From NCBI RefSeq assembly GCF_007990755.1, contig NZ_BJXA01000010.1:62001-126000 (forward strand): a stretch of 64,000 nt of DNA, given 5' to 3'. The translations under genes were made by a program, and so were the position numbers. Below are positions 26,246-34,873 of this stretch, piece by piece. The DNA is from Nocardia ninae NBRC 108245 (GTDB lineage Bacteria; Actinomycetota; Actinomycetes; Mycobacteriales; Mycobacteriaceae). The first letter of the stretch is position 1; every line of letters starts with the position of its first letter. The notes under the pieces were generated by a model that made no database searches, was not told the DNA's origin, and saw only the letters and a list, made by a program, of their open reading frames with translations.

Positions 26246-27004
26246 GTGGTCGAACCAGCCGGACAGCGAATCGTTCTGATCACGGGTGCCTCCCGCGGCA
26301 TCGGCGCCGAAACGGCGCGCATCCTTGCCGGCCGCGGCGACCACGTGATCATCAACTACCGCGAAAAGGCCAAGCGCGCCAACACGATCGCCGACGAGAT
26401 CATTGCTGCGGGTGGCAGCGCGTCCACCGCGGGCGCCGACATCTCCGACGAGGACTCCGCCCGCGCCCTCATCGACGGCATCGTCCAGCAGTTCGGCCGC
26501 CTGGACGTCCTGATCCTGAACGCCTCCGGCGGCCTGGAGCGCAACGCCGCCACCGACTACGCCATGTCGATCAACCGTGACGCGCAAACCCGGCTGGTCC
26601 GACTTGCCTTGCCGCACCTGCCTTCCGGTGCCCGCATCGTCTTCGTCACCAGCCACCAGGCGCACTTCCACGGCCGCAAACCCGTTCCCGCCGAATACGA
26701 ACCCATCGCCGCCAGCAAACGCGCGGGCGAAGACGCACTACGCGCCATGATCCCCACCCTCACCACACACGGCGTCACCCTGCACACCGTCTCCGGCGAC
26801 ATGATCGACGGCACCATCATCGTCCAGCTCCTGGAACGCCGAAACCCGGACGCCGTCGCCGCCCGCCGCGACACCGCCCCACTGCCCACCATCACCGAAT
26901 TCGCCACCGCCGTAGCCGAAGCCACCACCACCCCCGCCCAATCCGGCCACACCACCTACATCGGCGGACCCGACTACCTCACCACCGAGCCCGCACTTTC
27001 GTAA
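26246..27004 (+). CDS. Short-chain dehydrogenase/reductase with atypical active site
   Basis: 252 residues. The Rossmann cofactor loop TGASRGIG and NAS (LNASGG) motifs are present, and a Ser lies in VTSHQAHF. The catalytic YxxxK is not canonical: the sequence is YEPIAASK, with six residues between Tyr and Lys. The GTG at 26246 follows GAGAGGGAG. Probably an NAD(P)-dependent oxidoreductase controlled by the divergent HxlR regulator, possibly for electrophile or quinone stress, which is common in HxlR pairs. Activity is less certain because of the motif. Confidence 0.85.
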   Translation: MVEPAGQRIVLITGASRGIGAETARILAGRGDHVIINYREKAKRANTIADEIIAAGGSASTAGADISDEDSARALIDGIVQQFGRLDVLILNASGGLERNAATDYAMSINRDAQTRLVRLALPHLPSGARIVFVTSHQAHFHGRKPVPAEYEPIAASKRAGEDALRAMIPTLTTHGVTLHTVSGDMIDGTIIVQLLERRNPDAVAARRDTAPLPTITEFATAVAEATTTPAQSGHTTYIGGPDYLTTEPALS

Positions 27005-27084
27005 CCCGCGGCCGCACCGGGTTCGGATCGACCGGCGCCGGTTAATCAGTGGAGACCCACGGCCCGAACTTCCAGGATGAAGGC

Positions 27085-28023
27085 ATGGTCGACTACGCGG
27101 ACACCGCCTGCCGGATCGAATGGGACCAGCTGCCGCACGATGTCCGCACCGGGATCGAGCGTCGGCTCGGGAGCACTGTCGCCCGCGCGGACGGGCAGCG
27201 TACTGGGTTCAGTTATGGCATGGCGGCTCGGTTGTTGTCGGCGGACGGGTCGCGAATATTCGTGAAGGCGATCCGTGCGGACGACGAACTGGCGGCGATG
27301 TATCGCCGCGAGGCGGAAATGGCGGCGCAGTTGCCGGAAAGTCTTCCGGCAGCACGATGCCGGTTCGAAATGACCGTGGCCGGGTGGCTCGTCTCAGCGT
27401 TCGAGGATGTGGCGGGCGCGCAACCTCGATTGGCCGACCCGGGGGAGCTGGCCGATGTGCTGCGGACGGTGCAGCGGCTGGCCGAAACGCTGACGCCATG
27501 CCCGCTCTGGGACATCCCGGAGATTGCGGCCGAGATGGAGTCCGAGTTCACGGGGTGGCGAGGTTTCGCGAAATCGGGAGCACCCGCGGATCTGGACGAT
27601 TGGTCGGTACGCAACCTCGACCGGTTGGCCGAGCTGGAGGCCCGGTGGTCTGCAGGTGTGCGTGGCGAGACGCTGCTGCACGCGGATCTGAGTCCAGGGA
27701 ACCTGGTGCGACGGCCGAATGGTGAAGTCGTCGTGGTCGATTGGGCCTGGGCGTGCCGGGGAGCGGCTTGGGTCGATCTCATCCTGCTCGCCCCGTATTT
27801 CGCAGCCTGCGGTGTCGATCCGGAGCCGATCGTCGCCGGCCATCCGGTCACCGAGGATGTCGATCCGGCCGAGATAGACGCGCTGGTGTGTGCGCTTTCC
27901 GGGTATTGGGCGGTCAACTCCCGGCGGCAACCGCCGGCCCGCTCGCCGCATCTGCGTGCGCATCAGGCACGATTTGCCCGACTCGCCCGGGATTGGTTGC
28001 GGCGCCGCGTCGATTGGGCATAG
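27085..28023 (+). CDS. Aminoglycoside-phosphotransferase-fold kinase, 312 aa
   Basis: APH/choline-kinase fold: an N-lobe with FVKAIR Lys near residue 63, catalytic LLHADLSPGN near residue 200 and the metal motif VVDWAWA (Asp) about 20 residues later. ATG 27085 is preceded by GATGAAGG. Substrate unknown; many Nocardia members are not resistance enzymes. No operon partner is visible. Confidence 0.85.
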   Translation: MVDYADTACRIEWDQLPHDVRTGIERRLGSTVARADGQRTGFSYGMAARLLSADGSRIFVKAIRADDELAAMYRREAEMAAQLPESLPAARCRFEMTVAGWLVSAFEDVAGAQPRLADPGELADVLRTVQRLAETLTPCPLWDIPEIAAEMESEFTGWRGFAKSGAPADLDDWSVRNLDRLAELEARWSAGVRGETLLHADLSPGNLVRRPNGEVVVVDWAWACRGAAWVDLILLAPYFAACGVDPEPIVAGHPVTEDVDPAEIDALVCALSGYWAVNSRRQPPARSPHLRAHQARFARLARDWLRRRVDWA

Positions 28024-28280
28024 CCGCAGGTCATTAGTTCCGGGTGGCAGATTAAGGTGTGCTCACTCGAGGTTTGCCGAACCCGGATCGACGCGACGGC
28101 AGGCTGGTGGGGAGGTGGCTGACCAGCGCGTGTCGGATGAATGGAAGTAGGTGAAATCGACGTGGAGGGGGGAAGTCTCGTTCACTCTATCGATGTGTGC
28201 CAGGTGCGCGATGAGCTGCGGCGACGGTGCGGTGTTCGGTACCCGGGTGCGTGGTCGCACGTCCAGGTGGGTGCGCTGCG

Positions 28281-28733
28281 ATGAACCACTCGGGCAACGA
28301 CCGCGCGCTCCCCGGAAAAGACCTGCTGCTCGCGGCCTTCCGCGGCTTCCCGCACGAGGACCATCCGATGCTGGAGGCGGCGGGCGAACTGGCTCAGTTG
28401 CATCTGGTCCGCGAGCGGACCCCGGCGACCGAGTCGGTCAAGATCGATCGGCGTCGCATCCAGCTGGTGCGCACCATCGACCGCTGGGTCACCTTGGCGA
28501 CCCCGGTCCCGGAGATCGCCGCCCCCGAGCACACCGAAACCGTCGGCAGAATCGTGGATCGGCTCGCGGGGATGACCGCACAGGCGTTCGCCGCGCTGGC
28601 CTACGCCCCGGAGGCGGTGTTCTACGACGCGTGGGTGCAGATCGAGGAGCTGGCCGACGGCTACCAGGACCTCATCGACGACCTGCGCTACGGCATTCGG
28701 CGATTACCGGACGACCCGTACGAGCGGTCGTAA
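28281..28733 (+). CDS. DUF4254 family protein, 150 aa
   Basis: Helical protein with the DUF4254 pattern: LHLVRERTPA, then ESVKIDRRRIQLVRTIDRW, and AWVQIEELADGYQDLIDDL near the end. A second family member lies at 41370-41813. The ATG at 28281 is chosen because residues upstream of it do not fit the family. The stop abuts the convergent metallopeptidase gene with no space. Function unknown. Confidence 0.8.
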   Translation: MNHSGNDRALPGKDLLLAAFRGFPHEDHPMLEAAGELAQLHLVRERTPATESVKIDRRRIQLVRTIDRWVTLATPVPEIAAPEHTETVGRIVDRLAGMTAQAFAALAYAPEAVFYDAWVQIEELADGYQDLIDDLRYGIRRLPDDPYERS

Positions 28734-29234
28734 CTATTTCCCGCGGCCGAACAGCCGGAACGACCGGCTCCGGCGCTGCGGCAATGTCGCGTAGACCATG
28801 GTCATGTCGGCGAACACCTCCGCCTCCCGCTCCCGTTCGACGCCGAACTCGGTCCGGCCGAGCACATGCTCGATCGACTGCGGCGACACCGACGGCAGCA
28901 GCAGCCCCAGCGCAGGAGGCACCGGCGTGCTGCGATCCGATTCGGTCGTGCCGTGGCCGAGCAGCATGTGCCCGACCTCGTGCAGGATGATGTGGTCGGC
29001 ATTGCGGTCGGTGGCGTCGACGTCGTAGACGATGATGTCGTCGTGTTTGCGCGCGACCCAGAGACCGCCTCCGCCGCAACCGATCTCGTTCAGCAGCGGC
29101 TTGGGCGCGGTGTGCAGGCTGATGGAGCGGCCGCGGTGCGCGGCGACAGCGGCCAGATAGGCCGCCAGGTTCCACGGGTTGGGGAGGGGCACGGTTCGGG
29201 TCGCGTCACCGAAACGAGCTTCCATGCTGGTCAT
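28734..29234 (-). CDS. ImmA/IrrE-type (M78-like) metallopeptidase, 166 aa
   Basis: Zinc motif HEVGHMLLGH (H85, E86, H89) with a following acidic segment FGVEREREAEVFADMTMV that supplies the third ligand. Relatives cleave XRE-type repressors or act in phage and stress circuits. Here no repressor is adjacent; the nearest XRE gene is about 3.3 kb away. The ATG at 29234 is one of three close candidates (29246 GTG, 29225 ATG). Confidence 0.82.
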   Translation of the reverse strand: MTSMEARFGDATRTVPLPNPWNLAAYLAAVAAHRGRSISLHTAPKPLLNEIGCGGGGLWVARKHDDIIVYDVDATDRNADHIILHEVGHMLLGHGTTESDRSTPVPPALGLLLPSVSPQSIEHVLGRTEFGVEREREAEVFADMTMVYATLPQRRSRSFRLFGRGK

Positions 29235-29327
29235 CCCGGCACACATTACTCACCGTGCCGCGACTAGTCACCTAGTGATCCGGGCGAACCCGGCGTGAGT
29301 TGGTGCACTGTCCGAGAACAAGATCCA

Positions 29328-30710
29328 CTATTCGACGGGTGGTTTCGCCGCTGCGGGTGCGGCGTGGAAGTAGCGAATCGCCAGGTGGTTGACGCCCCAC
29401 AGCACGACGCCGACCGCGAGCAGCACCCCCGCGATCGCGTACTGCTCCGGATTCCGATCGGTCCACGGCGTCACCAGGAACCCGCACGTCAACGCCCCGA
29501 TCACCGGCAGCGCGGTCGGCGTGCGGAAGTGCTCGTGCGCCACCGGATCTCGGCGCAGCACCAGCACGGCGACGTTCACGATGGTGAACACGGCGAGCAG
29601 CAGCAGCGCGGTGGTGCCGCCGAGCTCGGGCACCTCGCTGACGACCGCGATCAGGCACAGCGCGAGCAGCGTGGTGAACAGGATCGCGATGTAAGGCGTG
29701 CGCCGACCGGCGTGGACGTGCCCGAGCTGCCGCGGCAACACACCCTGCCTGGCCATGCCGTAGAGCAGGCGGCTGGCCATCAGCATGTTGATCAGCGCGG
29801 TGTTGGCGACGGCGATCATGCTGATGTAGGCGAAGACGTGCGTCGGGAACGCCGGCCAGCCCACCTGCACCACTTGCAGCAGCGGTGTGTCGCCTTGGCC
29901 GAGTTGCGCCACCGGCACCAGGGCGATCGCGGTGATCGAGACGAGCACATAGACGAGCGCGGTGATGGCCAGGCCGGCCAGCAGCACCTTCGGGAAGATC
30001 CGGCTCGGCTGCTTGCACTCCTCGGCCATATTGACCGAGTCCTCGAAGCCGACCATCGCGTAGAAGGCCAGCGTGGTGGCGGCGATGACGCCGCCGACCG
30101 CAGTCCGGTCGCCGGTGTCGAACTCGACCACCCGGCCGAAGTCGCCGTCGCCCGCGCCGAGTGCCCAGCAGCCGATCCCGATGACGATCAGCAGACCGGT
30201 CAGCTCGATGCAGGTGAGCAGCACGTTGAGCTTGACGCCCTCGCTGACCCCGCGCAGGTTGATCGCCGCGACCACCATCATGAAGGCCAGCGCGATCAGG
30301 GTGATCGCGATGCCCTTGCCGAGATCCAGGTCGAAGGCCGCGGCGAAGTTGGCCGCGAAGGCGCGCGACGCCGTCGAGGCCGAGGTGATCCCGGAGCACA
30401 TCACCGCGAACGCGACCATGAAGGTCAGGAATTGGATGCCGAAGGCTTTGTGCGTGTAGAGCGCGGCACCGGCCGCATGCGGGTATTTGGTGACCAGTTC
30501 GAGGTAACTCATCGCGGTGACCAGCGCGACCAGGAACGAGACCACGAACGGCACCCACACCGCGCCGCCGACCTCGTTGGCGACCTTGCCGGTGAGCGCG
30601 TAGATCGAGGAGCCGAGGATGTCGCCGACCACGAACAGCAACAGCAGTCCAGGGCCCATCACACGCTTCAGCTCCGGCTGCGATTCCCGCTGTGCGGTGA
30701 CCTCGGCCAT
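29328..30710 (-). CDS. APC-family amino-acid permease, 460 aa
   Basis: Twelve hydrophobic segments. The first contains the family motif GDILGSSIYALTG for substrate binding. GGGAGGGACC precedes the ATG at 30710. It imports amino acids or polyamines with protons, or exchanges them; specificity is not visible. Divergent from the ABC-2 permease pair. Confidence 0.9.
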   Translation of the reverse strand: MAEVTAQRESQPELKRVMGPGLLLLFVVGDILGSSIYALTGKVANEVGGAVWVPFVVSFLVALVTAMSYLELVTKYPHAAGAALYTHKAFGIQFLTFMVAFAVMCSGITSASTASRAFAANFAAAFDLDLGKGIAITLIALAFMMVVAAINLRGVSEGVKLNVLLTCIELTGLLIVIGIGCWALGAGDGDFGRVVEFDTGDRTAVGGVIAATTLAFYAMVGFEDSVNMAEECKQPSRIFPKVLLAGLAITALVYVLVSITAIALVPVAQLGQGDTPLLQVVQVGWPAFPTHVFAYISMIAVANTALINMLMASRLLYGMARQGVLPRQLGHVHAGRRTPYIAILFTTLLALCLIAVVSEVPELGGTTALLLLAVFTIVNVAVLVLRRDPVAHEHFRTPTALPVIGALTCGFLVTPWTDRNPEQYAIAGVLLAVGVVLWGVNHLAIRYFHAAPAAAKPPVE

Positions 30711-30915
30711 GGTCCCTCCCAGATGTTCGAACAGATGGATGCGGTACCCCGAACCACTCGAAAGTAGTCGACCGACTTTTACTTTCGCGGCAAATCGCGC
30801 GACGCGGTGAACCGAAACGCGCGCTGTCTCGGTATCTCCTAGGACAAGTCACCCGCGACATGCGGACAAGTGCCGGTTCCCGGCAAACCGGTGCGGATAT
30901 CCGCAGGATGAGAGC

Positions 30916-31737
30916 GTGCAGATGAGCCTGCTGACGGTGGCGTCGCGGCCGCGGATCGGGGCGGCCGCTCAGTGGTGGGTGCTGACCTGCCGCCTGATCC
31001 GGCCGTCCTGGCGCAATGGTGAGTTGGTGACCGCCGTGGTCGCGCCGACCGTGTTCACGCTGGGGTTCTATGTGCCACTGAATCTGGTGATGAGCGTGTA
31101 CGGGCACGGGCTCAGCAGTTACGCCCAGTTCCTCATGCCGATGATCGTGATGCAGGCGGTGGCGTTCTGCGCGACCTCGGCCGCGTTCCGCGCGGCCAGC
31201 GACGCCAAGGATGGGCTCACCGTTCGATTCGGCTCGATGCCCATGCCCGCGACGGCGCCACTGGCGGCGCGGGTGACGGCGGCTATGTACCGTGCCGTGA
31301 TCTCGTTGGCGGTCGCTGTTGTGTGCGGGCTGGTGATCGGCGTCAGGTTCTACGGAAGCTGTTGGCATACGGCGGGATTCATGGCCCTCTCGTTGTTTAT
31401 CGCGTTGTCGTTCTGCCTGGGCGCTGATCTGATCGGCAGCCTCGCGAAGAGTCCCGAGGCGATCACGCAGGCGCTCATCTTTCCGCAGTTGATCCTCGGC
31501 CTGGTGTCCACCGGTATCGCGCCGGCGCACCAATTTCCGTCCTGGCTCCAGCTTTTCGCGCGCAATCAACCGGTGTCGCAGTTCGTGTACGGTCTGCGCG
31601 CGCTGGCCGGTGATCCGAGTGGCAACGCGGGCGTCGTCGGCTGGCCGGTGCTCGGGCCCGGCTTGGCCTGGGCGGTCGGGATACTCGTGGTGTTCGGTGG
31701 GCTGAGTGCGGTCGTCGCCATGCGGAGGACGGGATGA
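30916..31737 (+). CDS. ABC-2 type transporter permease, first of a pair
   Basis: 273 residues with six hydrophobic segments and the daunorubicin-type (DrrB-like) ABC-2 pattern (PTVFTLGFYVPL, FPQLILGLVSTGIAP, NQPVSQFVYGLRAL). GTG 30916 follows AGGA by 7 bases; ATG 30922 is the alternative. Its stop overlaps the next permease (ATGA at 31734-31737). No ATP-binding gene is adjacent. Confidence 0.85.
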   Translation: MQMSLLTVASRPRIGAAAQWWVLTCRLIRPSWRNGELVTAVVAPTVFTLGFYVPLNLVMSVYGHGLSSYAQFLMPMIVMQAVAFCATSAAFRAASDAKDGLTVRFGSMPMPATAPLAARVTAAMYRAVISLAVAVVCGLVIGVRFYGSCWHTAGFMALSLFIALSFCLGADLIGSLAKSPEAITQALIFPQLILGLVSTGIAPAHQFPSWLQLFARNQPVSQFVYGLRALAGDPSGNAGVVGWPVLGPGLAWAVGILVVFGGLSAVVAMRRTG

Positions 31738-32564
31738 CTCAGACGGACGATCAGGTAGCCGCGGCGAATCTGCCTGTAGTGCACGGTCACACCGAGACCT
31801 GGCGGTTGCTGGTGCCGCAGACCGTCATCCAAACCCGGCGGCTGCTGCTGCGCTGGTGGCGTGACCCGTTGACGATGGTGCAGTCGCTGGTGTTTCCGGC
31901 GCTACTGCTGATCGTGCTGAATACTGTGCTGGGCAAGCAGATTTCGGTGTTCTCCGGCGCGAGCGCCCTGTACGGCTCCGTGCCGATGGTGGCGCTGGTC
32001 GGGGTGATGTCGGGGTCGCTGGCCGGGGCGATCACGCTCGGCCGGGAACGCGATCAGGGCCTGCTCGCTCGACTGTGGGTGCTGCCGGTGCATCGCGCGT
32101 CCGGACTCGCCTCGCGGATCCTCGCTGAGGCCGTCCGAATCCTGTTGTGCACCACGGTGTTGTTCGGGGTGGGCATGCTGCTCGGCTTCCGATTCGAGCA
32201 GGGGCTGCTCGCCGGGATCGCGCTGTTCGGGGTGCCGCTGCTGTACGGGCTCGGCTTCGCGACGTTGGTCACGGCGGTCGCGGTGTTCAGTGCGAAAGCG
32301 GCACTGGTGGAGGCGGTTTCGCTGGGCTCATCGATCATGATGTTCTTCAGCACCGGGTTCGTGCCGTTGGCCGCGTATCCGCGCTGGGCGCAGCCGATCG
32401 TCGCGCACCAGCCGATGAGCTACGCGATCGACGCCATGCGCGGGCTGTCCCTCGGCGGAGCGGTGCGAACCCCGTTGCTCGCCACCGTGGCGTGGTCGGT
32501 CGGTGCGATCGTGCTGTTCGCGGTGCCCGCAGCCGTCGGCTACCGCCGTGCCAGCCGCAGTTAG
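31734..32564 (+). CDS. ABC-2 type transporter permease, second of a pair
   Basis: 276 residues, six hydrophobic segments, and the same family as its partner (FPALLLIVLNTVLG, FFSTGFVPLAAYPRW, HQPMSYAIDAMRGL). It is translationally coupled to the first and probably pairs with it for export of a lipid or drug-like molecule. The ATPase must be supplied from elsewhere. The stop overlaps the convergent XRE gene by 4 bases. Confidence 0.87.
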   Translation: MTQTDDQVAAANLPVVHGHTETWRLLVPQTVIQTRRLLLRWWRDPLTMVQSLVFPALLLIVLNTVLGKQISVFSGASALYGSVPMVALVGVMSGSLAGAITLGRERDQGLLARLWVLPVHRASGLASRILAEAVRILLCTTVLFGVGMLLGFRFEQGLLAGIALFGVPLLYGLGFATLVTAVAVFSAKAALVEAVSLGSSIMMFFSTGFVPLAAYPRWAQPIVAHQPMSYAIDAMRGLSLGGAVRTPLLATVAWSVGAIVLFAVPAAVGYRRASRS

Positions 32565-33424
32565 TGCCCCATCCGCGCCGCGGCGTCCATGATCATCTCC
32601 GCGGAGTCGCGCGGGCTCAGCGCCATCGCGCGCAGTTGGTCGAAGATCACGCCGAAGCGCCGGATTTCGGGGTGACCCTCGATGAGTTCGTCGCCCGCGA
32701 TGCCCTCCACGTACACCAGCTCCGGGTCGGCCGGATCGTGGAAGTCGAGCAGGGTGAACGAGCCTGCCATGCCGGGGTGCGCGCCCGCGTCGAACGGGAG
32801 TACCTGCAGGATCACGTTCTTGCGCTTGGTTTCCTGGAGCAGCCGATTCAGCTGGCCGTGCATGACGGCCGGCCCGCCGACGGTGCGCCGGATCGCGGCC
32901 TCGTCCATCACCACCCACAGTTCGAGCGGGTCCTCCTTGGTCAGGTTGGCCGCGCGGTCCATCCTGGCGCGTGCCCGGTCCTCCATGATCGACGCTTCCA
33001 CCTTCGGCATCGAGGTGTCGATCACGGCGGTCGCGTACTCCATCGTCTGCAAAAGCCCTGGGATGGTGGAGGTCTGGTAATGCCGCGCGGACAAGGCCTC
33101 GGCCTCGAAATTGATGTACGCCGCGTACACCTCGGACACACTGCCCTCATAGGCCCGCGACATACCCGGCTTGAGCGCGTCCGACAGCAGCTCCATCGCG
33201 TCCTCGCGCTGCTCCTCGGTCACGCCGTACAGATCGAGCATCGCCTGGAGGGTGCGCCGCTGCGGCCGGGCCTGCGCGGTCTCGATCCGGTACAGCGTGG
33301 TGACATTTATACCGGTCTTGCCACTCACGTCTTCCTTGCTGAGCTCGGCCTGCTCGCGCATGACCTGCAGCATCGAGGCCAACCGGCGTAATCGCACGGT
33401 CAGGACGGTGCGCTTGCCTGCCAT
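32561..33424 (-). CDS. XRE-family regulator with DUF5753 domain
   Basis: 287 residues. Helix-turn-helix at about 14-68 (QAELSKEDVSGKTGINVTTLYRIE), then DUF5753 (about 95-280) with the typical YQTSTIPGLLQTMEYA and VLPFDAGAHPGMAGSFTLLDF. Actinobacteria have dozens of these, often beside DUF397 proteins, but none is seen here. ATG 33424 follows GAAGGGAAG. Confidence 0.92.
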   Translation of the reverse strand: MAGKRTVLTVRLRRLASMLQVMREQAELSKEDVSGKTGINVTTLYRIETAQARPQRRTLQAMLDLYGVTEEQREDAMELLSDALKPGMSRAYEGSVSEVYAAYINFEAEALSARHYQTSTIPGLLQTMEYATAVIDTSMPKVEASIMEDRARARMDRAANLTKEDPLELWVVMDEAAIRRTVGGPAVMHGQLNRLLQETKRKNVILQVLPFDAGAHPGMAGSFTLLDFHDPADPELVYVEGIAGDELIEGHPEIRRFGVIFDQLRAMALSPRDSAEMIMDAAARMGH

Positions 33425-33586
33425 GACCACTTCCCTTCGATCTGCGCGCTGCTCGGCACACTCGCAAGTCGGTGAGGAAAGTCCACGTCGACGGCAGAAG
33501 TGCCACGGGAGCGTGTTCGTAGACGAAGCGTACCGCTTTCGATCTCGCTGCAATCCAAGGTTTTCGGTTCTGGCTCAGCAGGTTTT

Positions 33587-34846
33587 TCAGCCGCGTTTGT
33601 GGCGGAAGGCATCGAGGCCGTTGCGGTTGAGCATGCTGAACGTCGTCTTCCACCAGGGGCGGGCAGGGTCGGGGTCGTTGCCCGCGCCGAGCCGGTGCAG
33701 CTGATCGGTGTGCCATTGCAGGTCCAGCGCTCCGTCGAGCGAGCGCAGACTGGTGACCTTGGACAGCGGGCCGCGCAGGCCCATCGCGATGCCGACGGTG
33801 CGGAGGCGTTCGTCGCGGCCGGTGAGTACGGCGTCGGCGGCGTCGGGGGTTACACAGGTCGGACGGCCGATGCCGATCACGTCGCAGCCGCCGGAGGCGA
33901 GGGCGTCCGCCATGGCGCTGCGCGAGCGGAACCCGCCGGTGACGGCGATAGGCAGCGGGCCTGCGGCGGCACGGGCGGTCCGCGCGTAGTCGAGGAAGTA
34001 GGCCTCGCGGGCGAGGGTGCTCGCCGCGGGTGCGTCCTTGCGGCCCATCATGGCGGGGGATTCGTAACTGCCGCCGCTGATTTCGATCAGGTCGAGGCCC
34101 TCGGTGGCGAGCCGTTCGATGACACCGCGCGACTCGTCCTCGGTGAAACCGCCGCGCTGGAAGTCGGCGGAGTTCAGCTTGATGCCGACGGCGAAGCCAG
34201 GCGCCACCGCAGCGCGAATGCGGCGGACCACCTCGACGGCGAAGCGCATGCGGCGCTCGGGATTACCGCCCCACCGGTCGGTCCGCTGGTTGGCGAGCGG
34301 CGACAGGAACTGCGACACCAGGTATCCGTGCGCTCCGTGGATCTGCACGCCGTCGAACCCCGCTATCTCGGCGATCCGCGCCGTCGTCGCGTAGCGGTCG
34401 ATGATGTCCTCGATCTCGGCGTCGGTGAGCGCCCGCGGCGTCGGCATGCCGGGGATCTTCGGGGCGATCGCCGACGGTGCGACCGGCCGGGTGCGCGTCA
34501 CCAACGGATTGGCCTGTCTGCCAGGGTGATTGATCTGCATCCAGATCGGCGCGCCGCCGTCGTGGGTGGCCTTCGCCCACGCGGTCAATGCGTCGAGATC
34601 ACGCTCGTCGTCGACCACCACATTGCCCGGCTCGCCGAGATGACCGCGGTCGACCATCACATTGCCGGTGACCACCAATCCGTAACCGCCTGCGCCCCAA
34701 CGTGTGTAGAGCCGTGTCAGCCGCTGGTCGGGTGCGTTGGCGGTGTTGCCCAAGCCTTCGCTCAACGCCGATTTCATCAGCCGGTTGGCCAGGATCTGGC
34801 CACAGGGCAGGGCGAGCGGGTCGGCCAGGGTGGTGGCGGAGGTCAT
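33587..34846 (-). CDS. Old-yellow-enzyme NADH:flavin oxidoreductase, 419 aa
   Basis: FMN barrel of the OYE family: NRLMKSALSEGL near the start, INHPGRQ, and the ligand-binding HGAHGYLVSQFLSP followed by RTDRWGGNPERRMRF. It reduces alpha,beta-unsaturated carbonyl compounds or acts on related substrates. It lies 27 bases downstream of the FAD oxidoreductase on the same strand, so one operon, probably under the divergent TetR. Confidence 0.92.
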   Translation of the reverse strand: MTSATTLADPLALPCGQILANRLMKSALSEGLGNTANAPDQRLTRLYTRWGAGGYGLVVTGNVMVDRGHLGEPGNVVVDDERDLDALTAWAKATHDGGAPIWMQINHPGRQANPLVTRTRPVAPSAIAPKIPGMPTPRALTDAEIEDIIDRYATTARIAEIAGFDGVQIHGAHGYLVSQFLSPLANQRTDRWGGNPERRMRFAVEVVRRIRAAVAPGFAVGIKLNSADFQRGGFTEDESRGVIERLATEGLDLIEISGGSYESPAMMGRKDAPAASTLAREAYFLDYARTARAAAGPLPIAVTGGFRSRSAMADALASGGCDVIGIGRPTCVTPDAADAVLTGRDERLRTVGIAMGLRGPLSKVTSLRSLDGALDLQWHTDQLHRLGAGNDPDPARPWWKTTFSMLNRNGLDAFRHKRG

Positions 34847-34873
34847 GCTGAGTCCTTCTGCTGGGCAACGGGT

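Noticed and set aside
29272-31569. 765-codon minus-strand frame overlapping the permease genes
   Set aside because: It runs in another frame of the same strand as the APC permease and antisense to the ABC-2 gene. Composition is shadow-like.
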